A DNA stretch of 64,000 nucleotides. It comes from Martelella lutilitoris (GTDB lineage Bacteria > Pseudomonadota > Alphaproteobacteria > Rhizobiales > Rhizobiaceae). A program made the translations under genes and the position numbers. Location: assembly GCF_016598595.1 (NCBI RefSeq), contig NZ_CP066786.1, positions 2,813,501 through 2,877,500 of the forward strand, written 5' to 3'. This document shows, piece by piece, positions 41,577 to 51,906 of the stretch. How positions within the stretch are numbered: the first letter of the stretch is position 1; the number at the start of each line of letters is the position of its first letter. Under the pieces are notes generated by a model, which was not told the origin of the DNA, made no database searches, and saw only the letters and a list, made by a program, of their open reading frames with translations.

Positions 41577-42275
41577 TCAGATCTTCAGAAACGTCAGATA
41601 GGCGCTCGAGCGTCCCTCGCGGCGCGCCTTTGCCTCATAGCGCGTTCCCGGCCAGTTGTCATAGGGCGTCAGCCAGTCGTCGGCCGTCTTCGCCTGCCAT
41701 GAAAACCCGCCGTGCCGGCGGCAGTGCAGCAATGTCCAGTTGATGTAGGAATCGATGTCCGAGGCAAAGCAAAAGCGGCCGCCCGGCTTCAGCACGCGAT
41801 GAAACCGGTCGAGATTGACCTGCGAGACGAAACGGCGCTTCCAGTGCCGGCGCTTCGGCCAGGGATCGGGATAGAGCAGGTCGATCTGGTCCAGCGATGC
41901 CGCCGGCAGCCAGTCGAGCACGGAAACGGCATCATCATCATAAAGCCGCAGATTGTCCGGTTCGGCCCCTTCGACCTGGCCTAAGAGCTTCGCCATGGAA
42001 TTGACGAAGGGCTCGATGCCGATGAAGCCGGTCGCCGGCTCCTCGCGCACGCGGTGCAGCAGATGCTCGCCGCCGCCGAAACCGATCTCCAGGCGAAGCG
42101 TGTTTACCTCGGCGGCAAAGAGCGAGCGCAAATCATCGGGCGACGGACCAAAAGGGTCGATCGCCAGCGCCGGCAACACCTCGGCAAGATTGCGCGCCTG
42201 CCGGTCACGCAGGGGCTTGCCTTTTCGACGGCCGAAAAAGGCCTTCCCGGCCTCGTGTTGGGAATTCTCGCTCAC
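41577..42275 (-). CDS. trmB: tRNA (guanine-N7)-methyltransferase
   Basis: The 232-residue SAM-dependent enzyme makes m7G46 in tRNA. SAM motif [14 protein letters not shown] lies near residue 63, followed by [16 protein letters not shown], and the family signature [17 protein letters not shown] near 135. The start is taken as GTG 42275, because the open frame further upstream runs backwards through metK. It begins eight bases after the metK stop, so the two genes share a transcript. Confidence 0.92.
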   Translation of the reverse strand: MSENSQHEAGKAFFGRRKGKPLRDRQARNLAEVLPALAIDPFGPSPDDLRSLFAAEVNTLRLEIGFGGGEHLLHRVREEPATGFIGIEPFVNSMAKLLGQVEGAEPDNLRLYDDDAVSVLDWLPAASLDQIDLLYPDPWPKRRHWKRRFVSQVNLDRFHRVLKPGGRFCFASDIDSYINWTLLHCRRHGGFSWQAKTADDWLTPYDNWPGTRYEAKARREGRSSAYLTFLKI

Positions 42276-42283
42276 GGCGGCGA

Positions 42284-43522
42284 TCAGTTCTTCAGGGCCT
42301 GTTTCAGCGGGCGCACCAGATCGAGCCGCTCCCAGGAGAACGACCCGTCCCGGCCGGCCTTGCGGCCGAAATGCCCATAGGCCGAGGTCTTGGCGTAGAT
42401 CGGCTTGTTGAGGTTGAGGTGGCGACGAATGCCCGAGGGCGACAGGTCCATGGTCGCGCGGATCGCCTTTTCCACCTCTTCCTCCTTGATCTTGCCGGTT
42501 CCGTGCAGATCGACATAGATGGACAGCGGCTGGGAGACGCCGATGGCGTAGGCCAGCTGGATCGTGCATTTTTCCGCAAGATTGGCGGCCACCACGTTCT
42601 TGGCGAGATAACGCGCGGCATAGGCGGCCGAACGGTCGACCTTGGTCGTGTCCTTGCCGGAAAACGCGCCGCCGCCATGGGGCGCGGCCCCGCCATAGGT
42701 GTCGACGATGATCTTGCGTCCGGTCAGCCCCGCATCGCCGTCCGGTCCGCCGATGACGAACTTGCCGGTCGGGTTGATATACCAGACGCAGTCATCGGAG
42801 ATCGGCAACTCGCCCAGCGCCTCGCGGATATAGGGCTCGACGACGTCCCGCACCTTCGCCGAATCCCAGCTTTCGTCCAGATGCTGCGTCGACAGCACGA
42901 TCGAGGTCACCTCGGCGGCCTTGCCGTTATGGTAGCGCACGGTCACCTGGCTCTTGGCATCGGGTCCCAGAAGCGCGACCTCGCCCTCGCCGGCCTTGCG
43001 GGCCTCGGAAAGCGTCTGGAGGATACGGTGGGCATAGTAGATCGGCGCCGGCATCAGTTCCGGCGTTTCCCGGCAGGCAAAGCCGAACATGATGCCCTGG
43101 TCGCCCGCGCCTTCGTCGCCCTGCCTGTCGGAGGCATTGTCGACCCCTTGCGCGATATGCGCGGACTGCGCATGCAGCAGCACGTCGATACGCACCGTCT
43201 TCCAGTGAAAACCGTCCTGCTCGTAGCCGATATTGCGGATCGCCCGGCGCGCGGCGGACTTGAAGCGCGAGGGGTTGACGATCTCGTTGCCGTTCTTGTC
43301 CTTCTTCATCAGGCTCGGCGGCAAGCGCACCTCGCCCGCGATGACCACCCGGTTGGTCGTCGCCAGCGTCTCGCAGGCGACCCGGACCGACCACGGATCA
43401 ACCCCGGTCTTGACCGCCTCCCGGTAGATCAGGTCGACGATCTCATCGGAAATCCGGTCACAGACCTTGTCGGGATGTCCTTCGGAGACGGATTCGCTGG
43501 TGAAGAAGTAGTTGGTGCGCAT
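42284..43522 (-). CDS. metK: S-adenosylmethionine synthetase
   Basis: The 412-residue enzyme joins methionine and ATP to SAM. The motifs are [19 protein letters not shown] at the N-terminus, [12 protein letters not shown] near residue 139 and [19 protein letters not shown] with the P-loop-like GGGAFSGKD near 290. The chain is slightly longer than E. coli MetK, as usual in alphaproteobacteria. ATG 43522 starts the family N-terminus. Downstream trmB uses SAM. Confidence 0.96.
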   Translation of the reverse strand: MRTNYFFTSESVSEGHPDKVCDRISDEIVDLIYREAVKTGVDPWSVRVACETLATTNRVVIAGEVRLPPSLMKKDKNGNEIVNPSRFKSAARRAIRNIGYEQDGFHWKTVRIDVLLHAQSAHIAQGVDNASDRQGDEGAGDQGIMFGFACRETPELMPAPIYYAHRILQTLSEARKAGEGEVALLGPDAKSQVTVRYHNGKAAEVTSIVLSTQHLDESWDSAKVRDVVEPYIREALGELPISDDCVWYINPTGKFVIGGPDGDAGLTGRKIIVDTYGGAAPHGGGAFSGKDTTKVDRSAAYAARYLAKNVVAANLAEKCTIQLAYAIGVSQPLSIYVDLHGTGKIKEEEVEKAIRATMDLSPSGIRRHLNLNKPIYAKTSAYGHFGRKAGRDGSFSWERLDLVRPLKQALKN

Positions 43523-43553
43523 CGGGATTCCCCACATAGAAATTGGCCCGATT

Positions 43554-43610
43554 TTGTTAGACGCTTCGCCGCGAAATGACAAGCGCACAACAATATAACT
43601 ATATCTTTAT
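43554..43610 (-). promoter_or_regulatory. metK promoter with an AT-rich dyad
   Basis: Reading on the minus strand, an AT-rich partial dyad (43610-43595, ATAA...ATAT...TTAT with 12 of 16 positions symmetric) lies just upstream of TTGTCA (43582-43577), a 17-base spacer and TAACAA (43559-43554). The position suggests a regulator site on the metK promoter. Which regulator binds is unknown. Confidence 0.42.
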
Positions 43611-43639
43611 GTCCCGCAAAAACGCGGAAAAAACGCGCG

Positions 43640-43676
43640 AAAACGGCCCGGAAGGCAGCCGGAGCGCCTTCCGGGC
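43640..43676 (-). terminator. Terminator between the XRE gene and metK
   Basis: CCCGGAAGGC (minus strand 43675-43666) pairs perfectly with GCCTTCCGGG (43656-43647) around a nine-base loop. One more G-C pair closes it, and CCGTTTTCGCG with further T-runs follows. It separates the XRE transcript from metK. Confidence 0.72.
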
Positions 43677-43699
43677 GATATTCCTGCGCGCGGAAAGCC

Positions 43700-44113
43700 C
43701 TATTCGGCTTCCTCTGCCAGCGACTTGACGAGGTCGACCAGTTTGCGGCGTACTTTCGCGTCTCCGATCTTGACAAAAGCGCGGTTGAGCTGGAGCCCTT
43801 CCGAGGACGACAGAAAGTCGACCACGTAGCTGGAGCTCGACGCTTCGGCCATCCCCGAAGCATTCGGCCCCTGATCGCCGGGCGCATCCTCGAAGAAGAA
43901 GGAAACCGGGACGTTCAGGATCGTCGAAATGTTCTGGAGACGGCTGGCACCGACGCGATTGGTGCCCTTTTCGTACTTCTGGATCTGCTGGAATGTGATT
44001 CCAAGGCTCTCGCCAAGCTTTTCCTGGCTCATGCCCAACATGGTACGGCGCAACCTGATCCGACTCCCGACGTGAACGTCGATGGGGTTCGGCTTTTTTT
44101 TGTTTTCTGTCAT
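43700..44113 (-). CDS. XRE family transcriptional regulator
   Basis: The 137-residue protein has a Cro/CI-type helix-turn-helix at about residues 12-66 (GSRIRLRRTMLGMSQEKLGE, then FQQIQKYEKGTNRVGASRL), and a helical C-terminal part (LNRAFVKIGDAKVRRKLVDL). This build is typical of rhizobial/brucellar regulators next to metK. The start ATG 44113 follows GGATGG. A 110-base leader with alternative hairpins lies upstream. Targets are unknown; a link to SAM metabolism or cell-cycle control is speculation from position. Confidence 0.85.
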   Translation of the reverse strand: MTENKKKPNPIDVHVGSRIRLRRTMLGMSQEKLGESLGITFQQIQKYEKGTNRVGASRLQNISTILNVPVSFFFEDAPGDQGPNASGMAEASSSSYVVDFLSSSEGLQLNRAFVKIGDAKVRRKLVDLVKSLAEEAE

Positions 44114-44228
44114 TTTCCATCCTACTTTAACCAGCTTGACAACTGACCCCGATGCCAAAGCCTGATGGCATCAACACAACCATCAGAGTGGGGCAACAAA
44201 AAGCCCTAGTTGAAAACCAAGCGGTTTC

Positions 44229-44257
44229 ACTATGCAATTTTGGGGTATTGCGGTCAA
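44229..44257 (-). promoter_or_regulatory. Promoter of the XRE regulator gene
   Basis: On the minus strand TTGACC (44257-44252), a 17-base spacer and CATAGT (44234-44229) lie about 115 bases before the ATG. The surrounding 250-base gap is AT-richer than its neighbours, and the leader holds two competing hairpins at 44151-44186. Confidence 0.6.
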
Positions 44258-44362
44258 TTCTGCGCCAAATATAAAACCATGGGATGAATAAATGGCTCCT
44301 AATGAAGCGATTGTTGTCACACGCTAGGATTTAGTTTTCCACCTTAGCACACCCATCGCAAC

Positions 44363-45832
44363 CTAAGGAAGCAAAACCGGCACGTCCAAAATTCCGGGTT
44401 CGTCAAAAGGCAACCGTCGCACGACGTTTCCGCGCGAATCAATGACAGCGGTAACACCGTTTTCCCCTGTCCGAATCAGTGTTTTTCCGGTTTCCACCGC
44501 ACGAAGACGGGCCTGTGCGAAATGCTGGTATGGTCCCGGCGTGCGTCCGAACCAGGCGTCGTAGGTGAGGTTCAAGAGGGCCGCCGCCTCGCCGGTCTCG
44601 CCGTCGACCAGGCGCGGAAAAATCGCTTCGTAGCAGACCAGCGGAAAAAGCGTCAGGCCGTCCGGCAAAAGCAGCATCTGCCGGTTTTCCGCCGGCACAT
44701 AGCTGCCGGGCAGCGTGGTCAGCGCCTGCAGACCGATCGCGCGAAAGAAATCCTCAAAGGGCAGATACTCGCCAAAGGGTACCAGATGCGTCTTTCCGGC
44801 GACCGATACCGTCCGGCCGGTATCGTCGAGAACATAGATTGCATTGTAGAATTCCGGCCAGCCATCGGGCTTGCGGCCGGCAAAGCGGGCCGCGCCGAGG
44901 ATCAAGACCTGTCCGGGCTTCAGCATTTCGCCGATAGCCGTGCGCGCATCGGGCCGCTCCTCAAGCAGGAAGGGCAGCGTGCTTTCCGGCCAGACGATCA
45001 CGTCCGGCTCTGCCGCTCCCGGCTCGCCCGGCGTGCCAGAAAGCGCAATCAGTCGGGCAAAGATCTCCGCCCGGCCTTCCGGCGAACGCCACGCTGCATC
45101 GCCGATCGCCGGCTGGACGAGGCGGAAATTGACCACCCGCTCGGCGCTCGGACCGGCGGCATTGAGCCGGTGATAGCCATAACCGAGATCGGCTGCAACC
45201 AGAAGGACCGCCGCGACAAGCCCGGCGCGCCGCCCCCGTCGATCGGAAAGGAGCGCCGGACTTGCGAAGACGAAGACGGCAAGACCGCCCATGACGTAAA
45301 GCCCTGTCAGCCGGATCGACTGCATGAAGAGCGGCGTCGGCATGGCGGTATAGGCGATCGCGTTCCAGGGGAAGCCGGTCGCCACGTGGCCGCGCAGCCA
45401 TTCGGCCACAATCATGGCGACCGCGAGAGCCACAAGGCGCAAGGGACCCGGCCGCCAGACGAGCGCCGCAAGGGCGCCGGCGAGCCCGTAAAACAGCGCA
45501 AGCATGGCCGGAAAGCCGAGAACGGCCAGGGGAAGCGCCCAGGCATAGAGCCCGGCGTCCTTCAAAAGGGCGACGCCGAGCCACCAGAGGCCGAAAACGA
45601 AATAGCCGAAGCCGAACCACCAGAGCGTGGCAAAGCCGGAAAGCATGCGCGCACGGCCGCGTTTTTCCGACAGCGCCCCGTCCATCAGCCACACCAGAGC
45701 GGGCATGGCGATGAACATAACGGGCACCACACCGAAGGGCGCCAGCGCGAAGGTCGAAACAGCGCCGCAGGCAAAGAGCGCCAGTCGCCGGCGCCAGGGA
45801 CCGAGTTCCCGTAAAAAACACGCCGGCTTCAA
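44363..45832 (-). CDS. lnt: Apolipoprotein N-acyltransferase, lacking the C-terminal helix
   Basis: The inner-membrane enzyme adds the third acyl chain to lipoproteins. The N-terminal half has six or so TM helices (GAVSTFALAPFGVVPVMFIA, YFVFGLWWLGVALL, EWLRG). The nitrilase-like periplasmic domain has the catalytic triad in VIVWPESTLPF (Glu), KTHLVPFGEYLPFE (Lys) and LVCYEAIFPRL (Cys). The protein ends at GILDVPVLLP, right after this domain, whereas rhizobial Lnt proteins I know continue with a final TM helix. The start is unsure: TTG 45832 has GGAAG upstream; ATG 45877 would begin inside a repeat. Confidence 0.87.
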   Translation of the reverse strand: MKPACFLRELGPWRRRLALFACGAVSTFALAPFGVVPVMFIAMPALVWLMDGALSEKRGRARMLSGFATLWWFGFGYFVFGLWWLGVALLKDAGLYAWALPLAVLGFPAMLALFYGLAGALAALVWRPGPLRLVALAVAMIVAEWLRGHVATGFPWNAIAYTAMPTPLFMQSIRLTGLYVMGGLAVFVFASPALLSDRRGRRAGLVAAVLLVAADLGYGYHRLNAAGPSAERVVNFRLVQPAIGDAAWRSPEGRAEIFARLIALSGTPGEPGAAEPDVIVWPESTLPFLLEERPDARTAIGEMLKPGQVLILGAARFAGRKPDGWPEFYNAIYVLDDTGRTVSVAGKTHLVPFGEYLPFEDFFRAIGLQALTTLPGSYVPAENRQMLLLPDGLTLFPLVCYEAIFPRLVDGETGEAAALLNLTYDAWFGRTPGPYQHFAQARLRAVETGKTLIRTGENGVTAVIDSRGNVVRRLPFDEPGILDVPVLLP

Positions 45833-45867
45833 GATACGCTTCCACCCTGTTTGCGCATGGCAGCGCC

Positions 45868-45967
45868 AGAACGCCATGCGTCCATTTGGACGCAAAAAGG
45901 ACGCTCCGGGCAATTGGTTCGACGCATCGTGCCTTCCGAAAACCGATCCCGATTTTCGGGCCGATGC
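45868..45967. repeat. Dispersed double-palindrome element, family I, third copy
   Basis: The copy has both hairpins: AGAACG...ACGCTC around TGCGTCC/GGACGCA, and GCATCG...CGATGC around CCGAAAACCG/CGATTTTCGG with two changes. It sits between corC and the start of lnt and reaches the 5' end of the longest lnt frame. Confidence 0.82.
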
Positions 45968-45969
45968 GC

Positions 45970-46069
45970 TAGAGCGGCTCAGCTTTTCACGGTAACGCCG
46001 AACCGCTCAATCTCTTTGTTTTTTGCGCATTTCCGGACGGTGAACCAGTGTCCACGTCACCTGGAATTG
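45970..46069. repeat. Dispersed double-hairpin element, family II, second copy
   Basis: AGAGCGGCTCAGC pairs loosely with CGCCGAACCGCTC, followed by ATCTCTTTGTTTTTTGCGCA, then a second hairpin built on TTTCCGGACGGTG/CACCTGGAATT. The same order as at 41459 marks the family. It directly abuts the family I copy, giving a composite spacer between corC and lnt. Confidence 0.6.
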
Positions 46070-46070
46070 C

Positions 46071-47291
46071 TTAATCCCGGTCTGCGGTCTCGGTATGCTC
46101 TTCCGCAAGGTGGGAGGCCGCCTGCTCGCCCTGTTCCGTTCCGCGCGGTTCGTCCTGCGCGGGAAAGCCGGTGCGGGCCTGAGCCGCCGAGCGGCGGCGG
46201 GCGGGGCCGCGCTTGCGCAGGATCCGGACGCGGCGGATGCGGCGCGGATCGGCATCGAGAATATGCACCTCGAAACCGGGGAGCGCCTGGATCACCTCGC
46301 CGCGCGCCGGGATCCGGCCGATGGCGGAAAAGATCAGGCCGCCGAGCGTGTCGACGTCCTCGGCATGCTCGCCGATCTCGAAATCCGGACCGATGGCCTC
46401 GGCGATGTCCTCGAGCTCGACGCGGGCATCCGCCAGGAACACATCCTCGGAGACGCGCGTGAACATCGCCTCCTCGCTGTCGTGCTCGTCGTCAATCTCG
46501 CCGATCACCATCTCCACGATGTCCTCATGGGAGACGAGTCCGTCGGTCCCGCCATACTCGTCGATAACGAGCGCCATCTGCGTGCGCCCCGCCTGCATGC
46601 GTTGCAAAAGGTCGGAGGCGAGCATGGAGGGCGGCACGAACAGAACGGGGCGGATGATGCCGGCCTCGGCCACCGTCTTGTCGAGATTGACCTTGCCGAG
46701 ATCGAGCGGGCTTTGCGCCGAGCGCGGCTGGCGTTCGGCGGGCTTGACCTCGCCGCCCTTGGCAGCGCCCGTTTTCGAAGCGTCGCGCGCATTGGCCGCG
46801 CGCGCGCGACGACGCCCCCGCGCCTGCTTGGAAAGATAGGCGAGAAGATCGCGGATATGCACCATGCCGCGCGGGTCATCCAGCGTTTCGCAGAACACCG
46901 GCATGCGCGAATGGCCGCAATTCTCGAAGATCAGCAGAAGGTCGCCGATCGTCGTGCTCTGCTCCACCGCGTCGATATCGGCGCGCGGCACCATCACGTC
47001 CTCGACCCGGACTTCGCGGAAGCTGAGAATGTTGTTGAGCATGGCCCGTTCTTCGGGCGAGAAGTCGCTGTCGCCGGCGCTTTCCGTCGAAAGCGCATCC
47101 TCAAGGTCCTCGCGCAGGCGCGAAACTGCATTTCCGTTGCGCCGGAAGCGCAGCAGAAGGCCTCTGAGCGGCGAGCCTGTGTGTTTGTGAGTGCTCTTGT
47201 CCGAAACCGGACTGTTAGGCTCGTCTTGCGAGGATCCGTCTTCGGTATCCTGACCGCTTTCTGAAAGCGGCGCGATCTGTTGCTGGTTCAT
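46071..47291 (-). CDS. CorC/TlyC-type CBS-domain protein
   Basis: The 406-residue soluble protein is of the hemolysin C/CorC family. After a disordered N-terminus it has a first CBS domain (FREVRVEDVMVPRADIDAVE, near residue 95), an insertion of about 50 charged or alanine-rich residues, a second CBS domain (RTQMALVIDEYGGTDGLVSH), and a CorC_HlyC C-terminal domain (DTLGGLIFSAIGRIPARGEV). A long basic-acidic tail follows. It is thought to act in magnesium/cobalt handling. It lies between ybeY and lnt as in many proteobacteria. Confidence 0.88.
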   Translation of the reverse strand: MNQQQIAPLSESGQDTEDGSSQDEPNSPVSDKSTHKHTGSPLRGLLLRFRRNGNAVSRLREDLEDALSTESAGDSDFSPEERAMLNNILSFREVRVEDVMVPRADIDAVEQSTTIGDLLLIFENCGHSRMPVFCETLDDPRGMVHIRDLLAYLSKQARGRRRARAANARDASKTGAAKGGEVKPAERQPRSAQSPLDLGKVNLDKTVAEAGIIRPVLFVPPSMLASDLLQRMQAGRTQMALVIDEYGGTDGLVSHEDIVEMVIGEIDDEHDSEEAMFTRVSEDVFLADARVELEDIAEAIGPDFEIGEHAEDVDTLGGLIFSAIGRIPARGEVIQALPGFEVHILDADPRRIRRVRILRKRGPARRRSAAQARTGFPAQDEPRGTEQGEQAASHLAEEHTETADRD

Positions 47292-47304
47292 CGTTCCTTG
47301 GGCG

Positions 47305-47811
47305 TTAGAGAGGGTCGCTGCCCTGATAGGGATCAGATAGGTCAAGTGTGGCAAGAATGCGAGTCTCCAGCCCCTCCATGACCTCCGCCTCTTCGTTTTC
47401 GATATGATCATACCCCAAAAGATGCAGAAATCCATGCACCAGAAGATGGGTGAGATGATCGTCGAAGCTCTTTTCGAGCGTCTCGGCCTCGCGCGCGACC
47501 GTCTCATAGGCAATCACGATATCGCCGAGCATCGGTCCCGGCATCGCGCCGGGGGTCACCGGAAAGGCCGGAAAGGAGAGAACATTCGTTGCGCTGTCCT
47601 TGTTCCGCCACTCCGCGTTGATCCCCCGGATCATCGCGTCATCGGCAAAGACCAGCGACAATTCCGGCGGATCTTCGGGAAACGGCTGGCCTTCCGCCTC
47701 CGCCAGATAGGCGGAGGCCGCACCGATCACGCGGGCGACGATCGCCGCAAGCGCTCCCTCCTCGGGCCAGCCGTCGGCTTCGCGGCTGACCTGATAGTCG
47801 AAGTCCGGCAT
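47305..47811 (-). CDS. ybeY: Endoribonuclease YbeY
   Basis: The 168-residue metalloprotein acts in 16S rRNA 3' maturation and ribosome quality control. The zinc motif [11 protein letters not shown] (three histidines) is near residue 125, and [12 protein letters not shown] is the second family signature. It lies 13 bases upstream of the corC start and 2 bases after phoH, so the phoH-ybeY-corC string is one operon. Confidence 0.94.
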   Translation of the reverse strand: MPDFDYQVSREADGWPEEGALAAIVARVIGAASAYLAEAEGQPFPEDPPELSLVFADDAMIRGINAEWRNKDSATNVLSFPAFPVTPGAMPGPMLGDIVIAYETVAREAETLEKSFDDHLTHLLVHGFLHLLGYDHIENEEAEVMEGLETRILATLDLSDPYQGSDPL

Positions 47812-47813
47812 GG

Positions 47814-48866
47814 TCAGTCGTCGTCTTTGGCGCCGCCCGAAGACGGCACGAGCCGCCCCTCATAGGCCGCAACGATGCGGGCGACGAGCGGATGGCGGAC
47901 GACATCCTTGTCGGTAAACCTGTTGGTCGACACGCCTTCCACCCCCTCAAGCACCGAAAGCGCCTCGACGAGGCCGGACTTGACGCCGCGCGGCAGGTCG
48001 ACCTGGCTCGGGTCGCCGGTCACCACCATGCGCGAATTCTCGCCGAGCCGCGTCAGGAACATCTTCATCTGCATCGATGTCGTGTTCTGCGCCTCGTCGA
48101 GAATGACCGCGGCATTGGTGAGCGTGCGCCCGCGCATGAAGGCGAGCGGCGCGATCTCGATCACGCCCGCCGTCATCGCCCGTTCCACCCGCTCACCGGG
48201 GATCATGTCGTATAGCGCGTCATAGAGCGGCCTCAGATAGGGATCGACCTTTTCCTTCATGTCGCCCGGCAGAAAGCCGAGCCGCTCGCCTGCTTCCACG
48301 GCCGGGCGCGACAGGATGATCTTCTCGATCGCGCCGCGTTCCAGAAGCTGCGCGGCATGGGCGACGGCCAGATAGGTCTTGCCGGTGCCCGCCGGGCCGA
48401 CGCCGAACACCAGCTCACTGCGCTCCATGGCCCGGATATAGGCATCCTGCGCCGGCGTGCGGGCGGCGATCGACTTCTTGCGCGTCGAAATCTGCGACAT
48501 GGAAAGCCGGGCCTTCCTCTCCAGCGTCGGCAGGGTGAGCTGGTCGTCGGCGGCCTGCGCCATGCGGATCGCCCCCTCGACATCGGACTTTTCCAAGGAT
48601 GACCCTTTCTGAAGCTGGTCGTAGAGATAGTCGAGCGCCCGACGCGCCTGGTGCGTGGCCAGCGTCGAGCCGGAAAGCGCAACCGAATTGCCGCGCGCGA
48701 CAGCCGTGACGGAAAGCTGCTTCTCCAGCAATTTCAGGTGCTCGTCGAACTGGCCGAACAATTCGCTGGCGTGACGGTTATTCTCGAAGGTCAGGACAAA
48801 ATGGCTGGCGTCCGCAGACGGCCCCGCCTGGATTTCATGCTTTGCAACCATTTCAGTAGCGTTCAA
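47814..48866 (-). CDS. ybeZ: PhoH-family ATPase (YbeZ)
   Basis: The 350-residue P-loop ATPase has an N-terminal KH-like segment, Walker [19 protein letters not shown] near residue 175, Walker [13 protein letters not shown] near 270, and the PhoH motif [14 protein letters not shown]. It works with YbeY and is probably an RNA-associated helicase-like ATPase. The TTG at 48866 gives the rhizobial-type N-terminus (LNATE...); ATG 48899 is the alternative. The following 48900-49114 gap shows no gene. Confidence 0.92.
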   Translation of the reverse strand: MNATEMVAKHEIQAGPSADASHFVLTFENNRHASELFGQFDEHLKLLEKQLSVTAVARGNSVALSGSTLATHQARRALDYLYDQLQKGSSLEKSDVEGAIRMAQAADDQLTLPTLERKARLSMSQISTRKKSIAARTPAQDAYIRAMERSELVFGVGPAGTGKTYLAVAHAAQLLERGAIEKIILSRPAVEAGERLGFLPGDMKEKVDPYLRPLYDALYDMIPGERVERAMTAGVIEIAPLAFMRGRTLTNAAVILDEAQNTTSMQMKMFLTRLGENSRMVVTGDPSQVDLPRGVKSGLVEALSVLEGVEGVSTNRFTDKDVVRHPLVARIVAAYEGRLVPSSGGAKDDD

Positions 48867-49114
48867 GCGGTCCGGCTCCCTGGAAAAAGAAAATGACATC
48901 GCCTGCCGGCGTCAGACCCGGCATGCGCAGCGTCCCTGGTGCGATACATAGGAAATCGTTCAGTCAACGACAGAGGCAAAGCGGCAGAAATGTGAGTCTT
49001 TGTTCGCCAATCTCTCTTCATGAAGAAAGGCTAAACGCGATTTTGCTGTTTGTGAAGCAAATTTCAGGCACGCCCCAAGATTTCACGGACACGTCACAGA
49101 TGGCGGGCCGCGCC

Positions 49115-50497
<1,383 letters not shown>

Positions 50498-50574
50498 GGC
50501 GGGCCTTTTAACGCGGTTTGGCCTTTGAGAAAATGAAAAAATACGTGACCCGGAAAGGCTTTTGCCGGCGGGCT

Positions 50575-51360
50575 TCACCGTCCGCTCAGGCGATCGGCGA
50601 GAAGCGTGCGCATGCGGCGCTCCACCTCCGCCGCCGCGTCCTTGCGCTTCGTGTCCGCCGTAAAGGTCACGCTTTCGCCGAAACAGACGTCGACGTCGAG
50701 CGCCCGGGCCCTGATGACGCCGGCAAGCGAGGGCAGCATGGCGACATCGCCCGGCCAGGCGACGACGGGCCGCATGAACCGGCCCATCGGCATGCCCTGG
50801 ATGCCGGTATAGGCAACAGCCACCGGCTGGACGTGAACCGTGCCGTCCGGCGAATAGGGCACCGCGCTCGAGGCCGCGCCGAAGAGCGAGTATTTGAGCG
50901 GCAGCAGCCGGTTGCCGTCAGAGGTCGTGCCTTCCGGAAACAGGATGATGATCTCGCCGGCGGCCATGCGCTCGGCAATCGAATTGACCTGTCGGCCGGT
51001 CCCGCGCCTGTCAGCGCGCTCGATGAAGACGGAGTTCTGCAGCCGGGCGAACAGGCCGAAAATCGGCCAGGACCGCACTTCCGATTTGGCGATGAAGGCG
51101 ACATCGGCAACGCGGCCGAGGACGATGATGTCGAGCCAGCTCGTATGGTTTGCCGAGAGCATCAGCGGCCGCCGCGCCTCGATTTCGCCATGGACATGAA
51201 TGCGGATGCCGAGCACGAAACAGGCGACCATGTGCCAGTAGCGCGGCATTTTCCGCGCTAGTTTCCAGCCGCGCCAGAGCGCGATGATCTGCAACGGCGA
51301 GAGGATGACGGTCGTAAGAAAAAGGGCGAGCGCCACATAGGCATAGCGCAGCCAGATCAT
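50575..51360 (-). CDS. olsA: 1-acyl-glycerol-phosphate/lyso-ornithine lipid acyltransferase
   Basis: The 261-residue membrane enzyme has an N-terminal TM helix ([20 protein letters not shown]), the acyltransferase HX4D motif in [15 protein letters not shown] near residue 73, and the [10 protein letters not shown] motif near 143. As I recall, the rhizobial gene at this spot, between rimI and miaB, is olsA, which turns lyso-ornithine lipid into ornithine lipid. The olsB gene for the first step is at the right end of this window. A PlsC role in phospholipid synthesis is the alternative. Confidence 0.8.
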   Translation of the reverse strand: MIWLRYAYVALALFLTTVILSPLQIIALWRGWKLARKMPRYWHMVACFVLGIRIHVHGEIEARRPLMLSANHTSWLDIIVLGRVADVAFIAKSEVRSWPIFGLFARLQNSVFIERADRRGTGRQVNSIAERMAAGEIIILFPEGTTSDGNRLLPLKYSLFGAASSAVPYSPDGTVHVQPVAVAYTGIQGMPMGRFMRPVVAWPGDVAMLPSLAGVIRARALDVDVCFGESVTFTADTKRKDAAAEVERRMRTLLADRLSGR

Positions 51361-51398
51361 CGCCCTTACCTCCCCGATTAACGTCGTGACGTTCGGGG

Positions 51399-51890
51399 TT
51401 AGCCGAGATCGCGACGCATGACAAGCGCGGTCGAGCGGCTTCCGTCGTCATGCGCGTAATAGGCCTTGCGACGACCGACCTCGAAGAAGCCGAGCTTGCG
51501 ATAAAGCCCGATGGCAGCCTGGTTCTGGGCATCCACCTCGAGCAGCATATAGGCCGCGCCGCGCATGCGCGCTTCCTGCATGGCCGCCACCATCAGCCGC
51601 CAGCCGACCCCGTTGCGGGCATAATCGGGACCGACGCAAATCGTCAGGATCTCCGATTCCTCCTCAACGCTGCGCGCCAGCACGAAACCGGCGGCAGGCG
51701 GGCTGACGACGCGGTTCACATGCCGCGCGATATGACCGAAGACCGGCGCCTGGGCCAAGAGCTTGCGCAATTCGCCGGCGCTCCAGGCATGGGAGAAACG
51801 CTTGCGGTGAAGATCGGCGGCAAGCCCCAGGTGTTCGTCGCCAAGGGGAAACAGCTCTATGTCCGGCGATCGTCTGAAAAAGGGAAGCAT
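51399..51890 (-). CDS. rimI: Ribosomal protein-alanine/GNAT acetyltransferase RimI
   Basis: The 163-residue GNAT enzyme has an acetyl-CoA loop in VGPDYARNGVGWRLMVAAM near residue 91, then EVDAQNQAAIGLYRKLGFFEVGR, the RimI signature. It acetylates the N-terminus of ribosomal protein S18 in E. coli. It is 16 bases downstream of tsaB, as usual. Confidence 0.88.
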   Translation of the reverse strand: MLPFFRRSPDIELFPLGDEHLGLAADLHRKRFSHAWSAGELRKLLAQAPVFGHIARHVNRVVSPPAAGFVLARSVEEESEILTICVGPDYARNGVGWRLMVAAMQEARMRGAAYMLLEVDAQNQAAIGLYRKLGFFEVGRRKAYYAHDDGSRSTALVMRRDLG

Positions 51891-51906
51891 GGCAGATCCG
51901 GAACAG

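Noticed and set aside
43523..43640. SAM-II or SAM/SAH riboswitch upstream of metK
   Set aside because: I could not find the conserved core of either class before the metK start. The region is better explained by a terminator, a dyad and a promoter.
44300..44362. Frameshifted C-terminus of Lnt
   Set aside because: None of the downstream frames encodes a hydrophobic helix; several stops occur in each. The protein appears to end where it ends.
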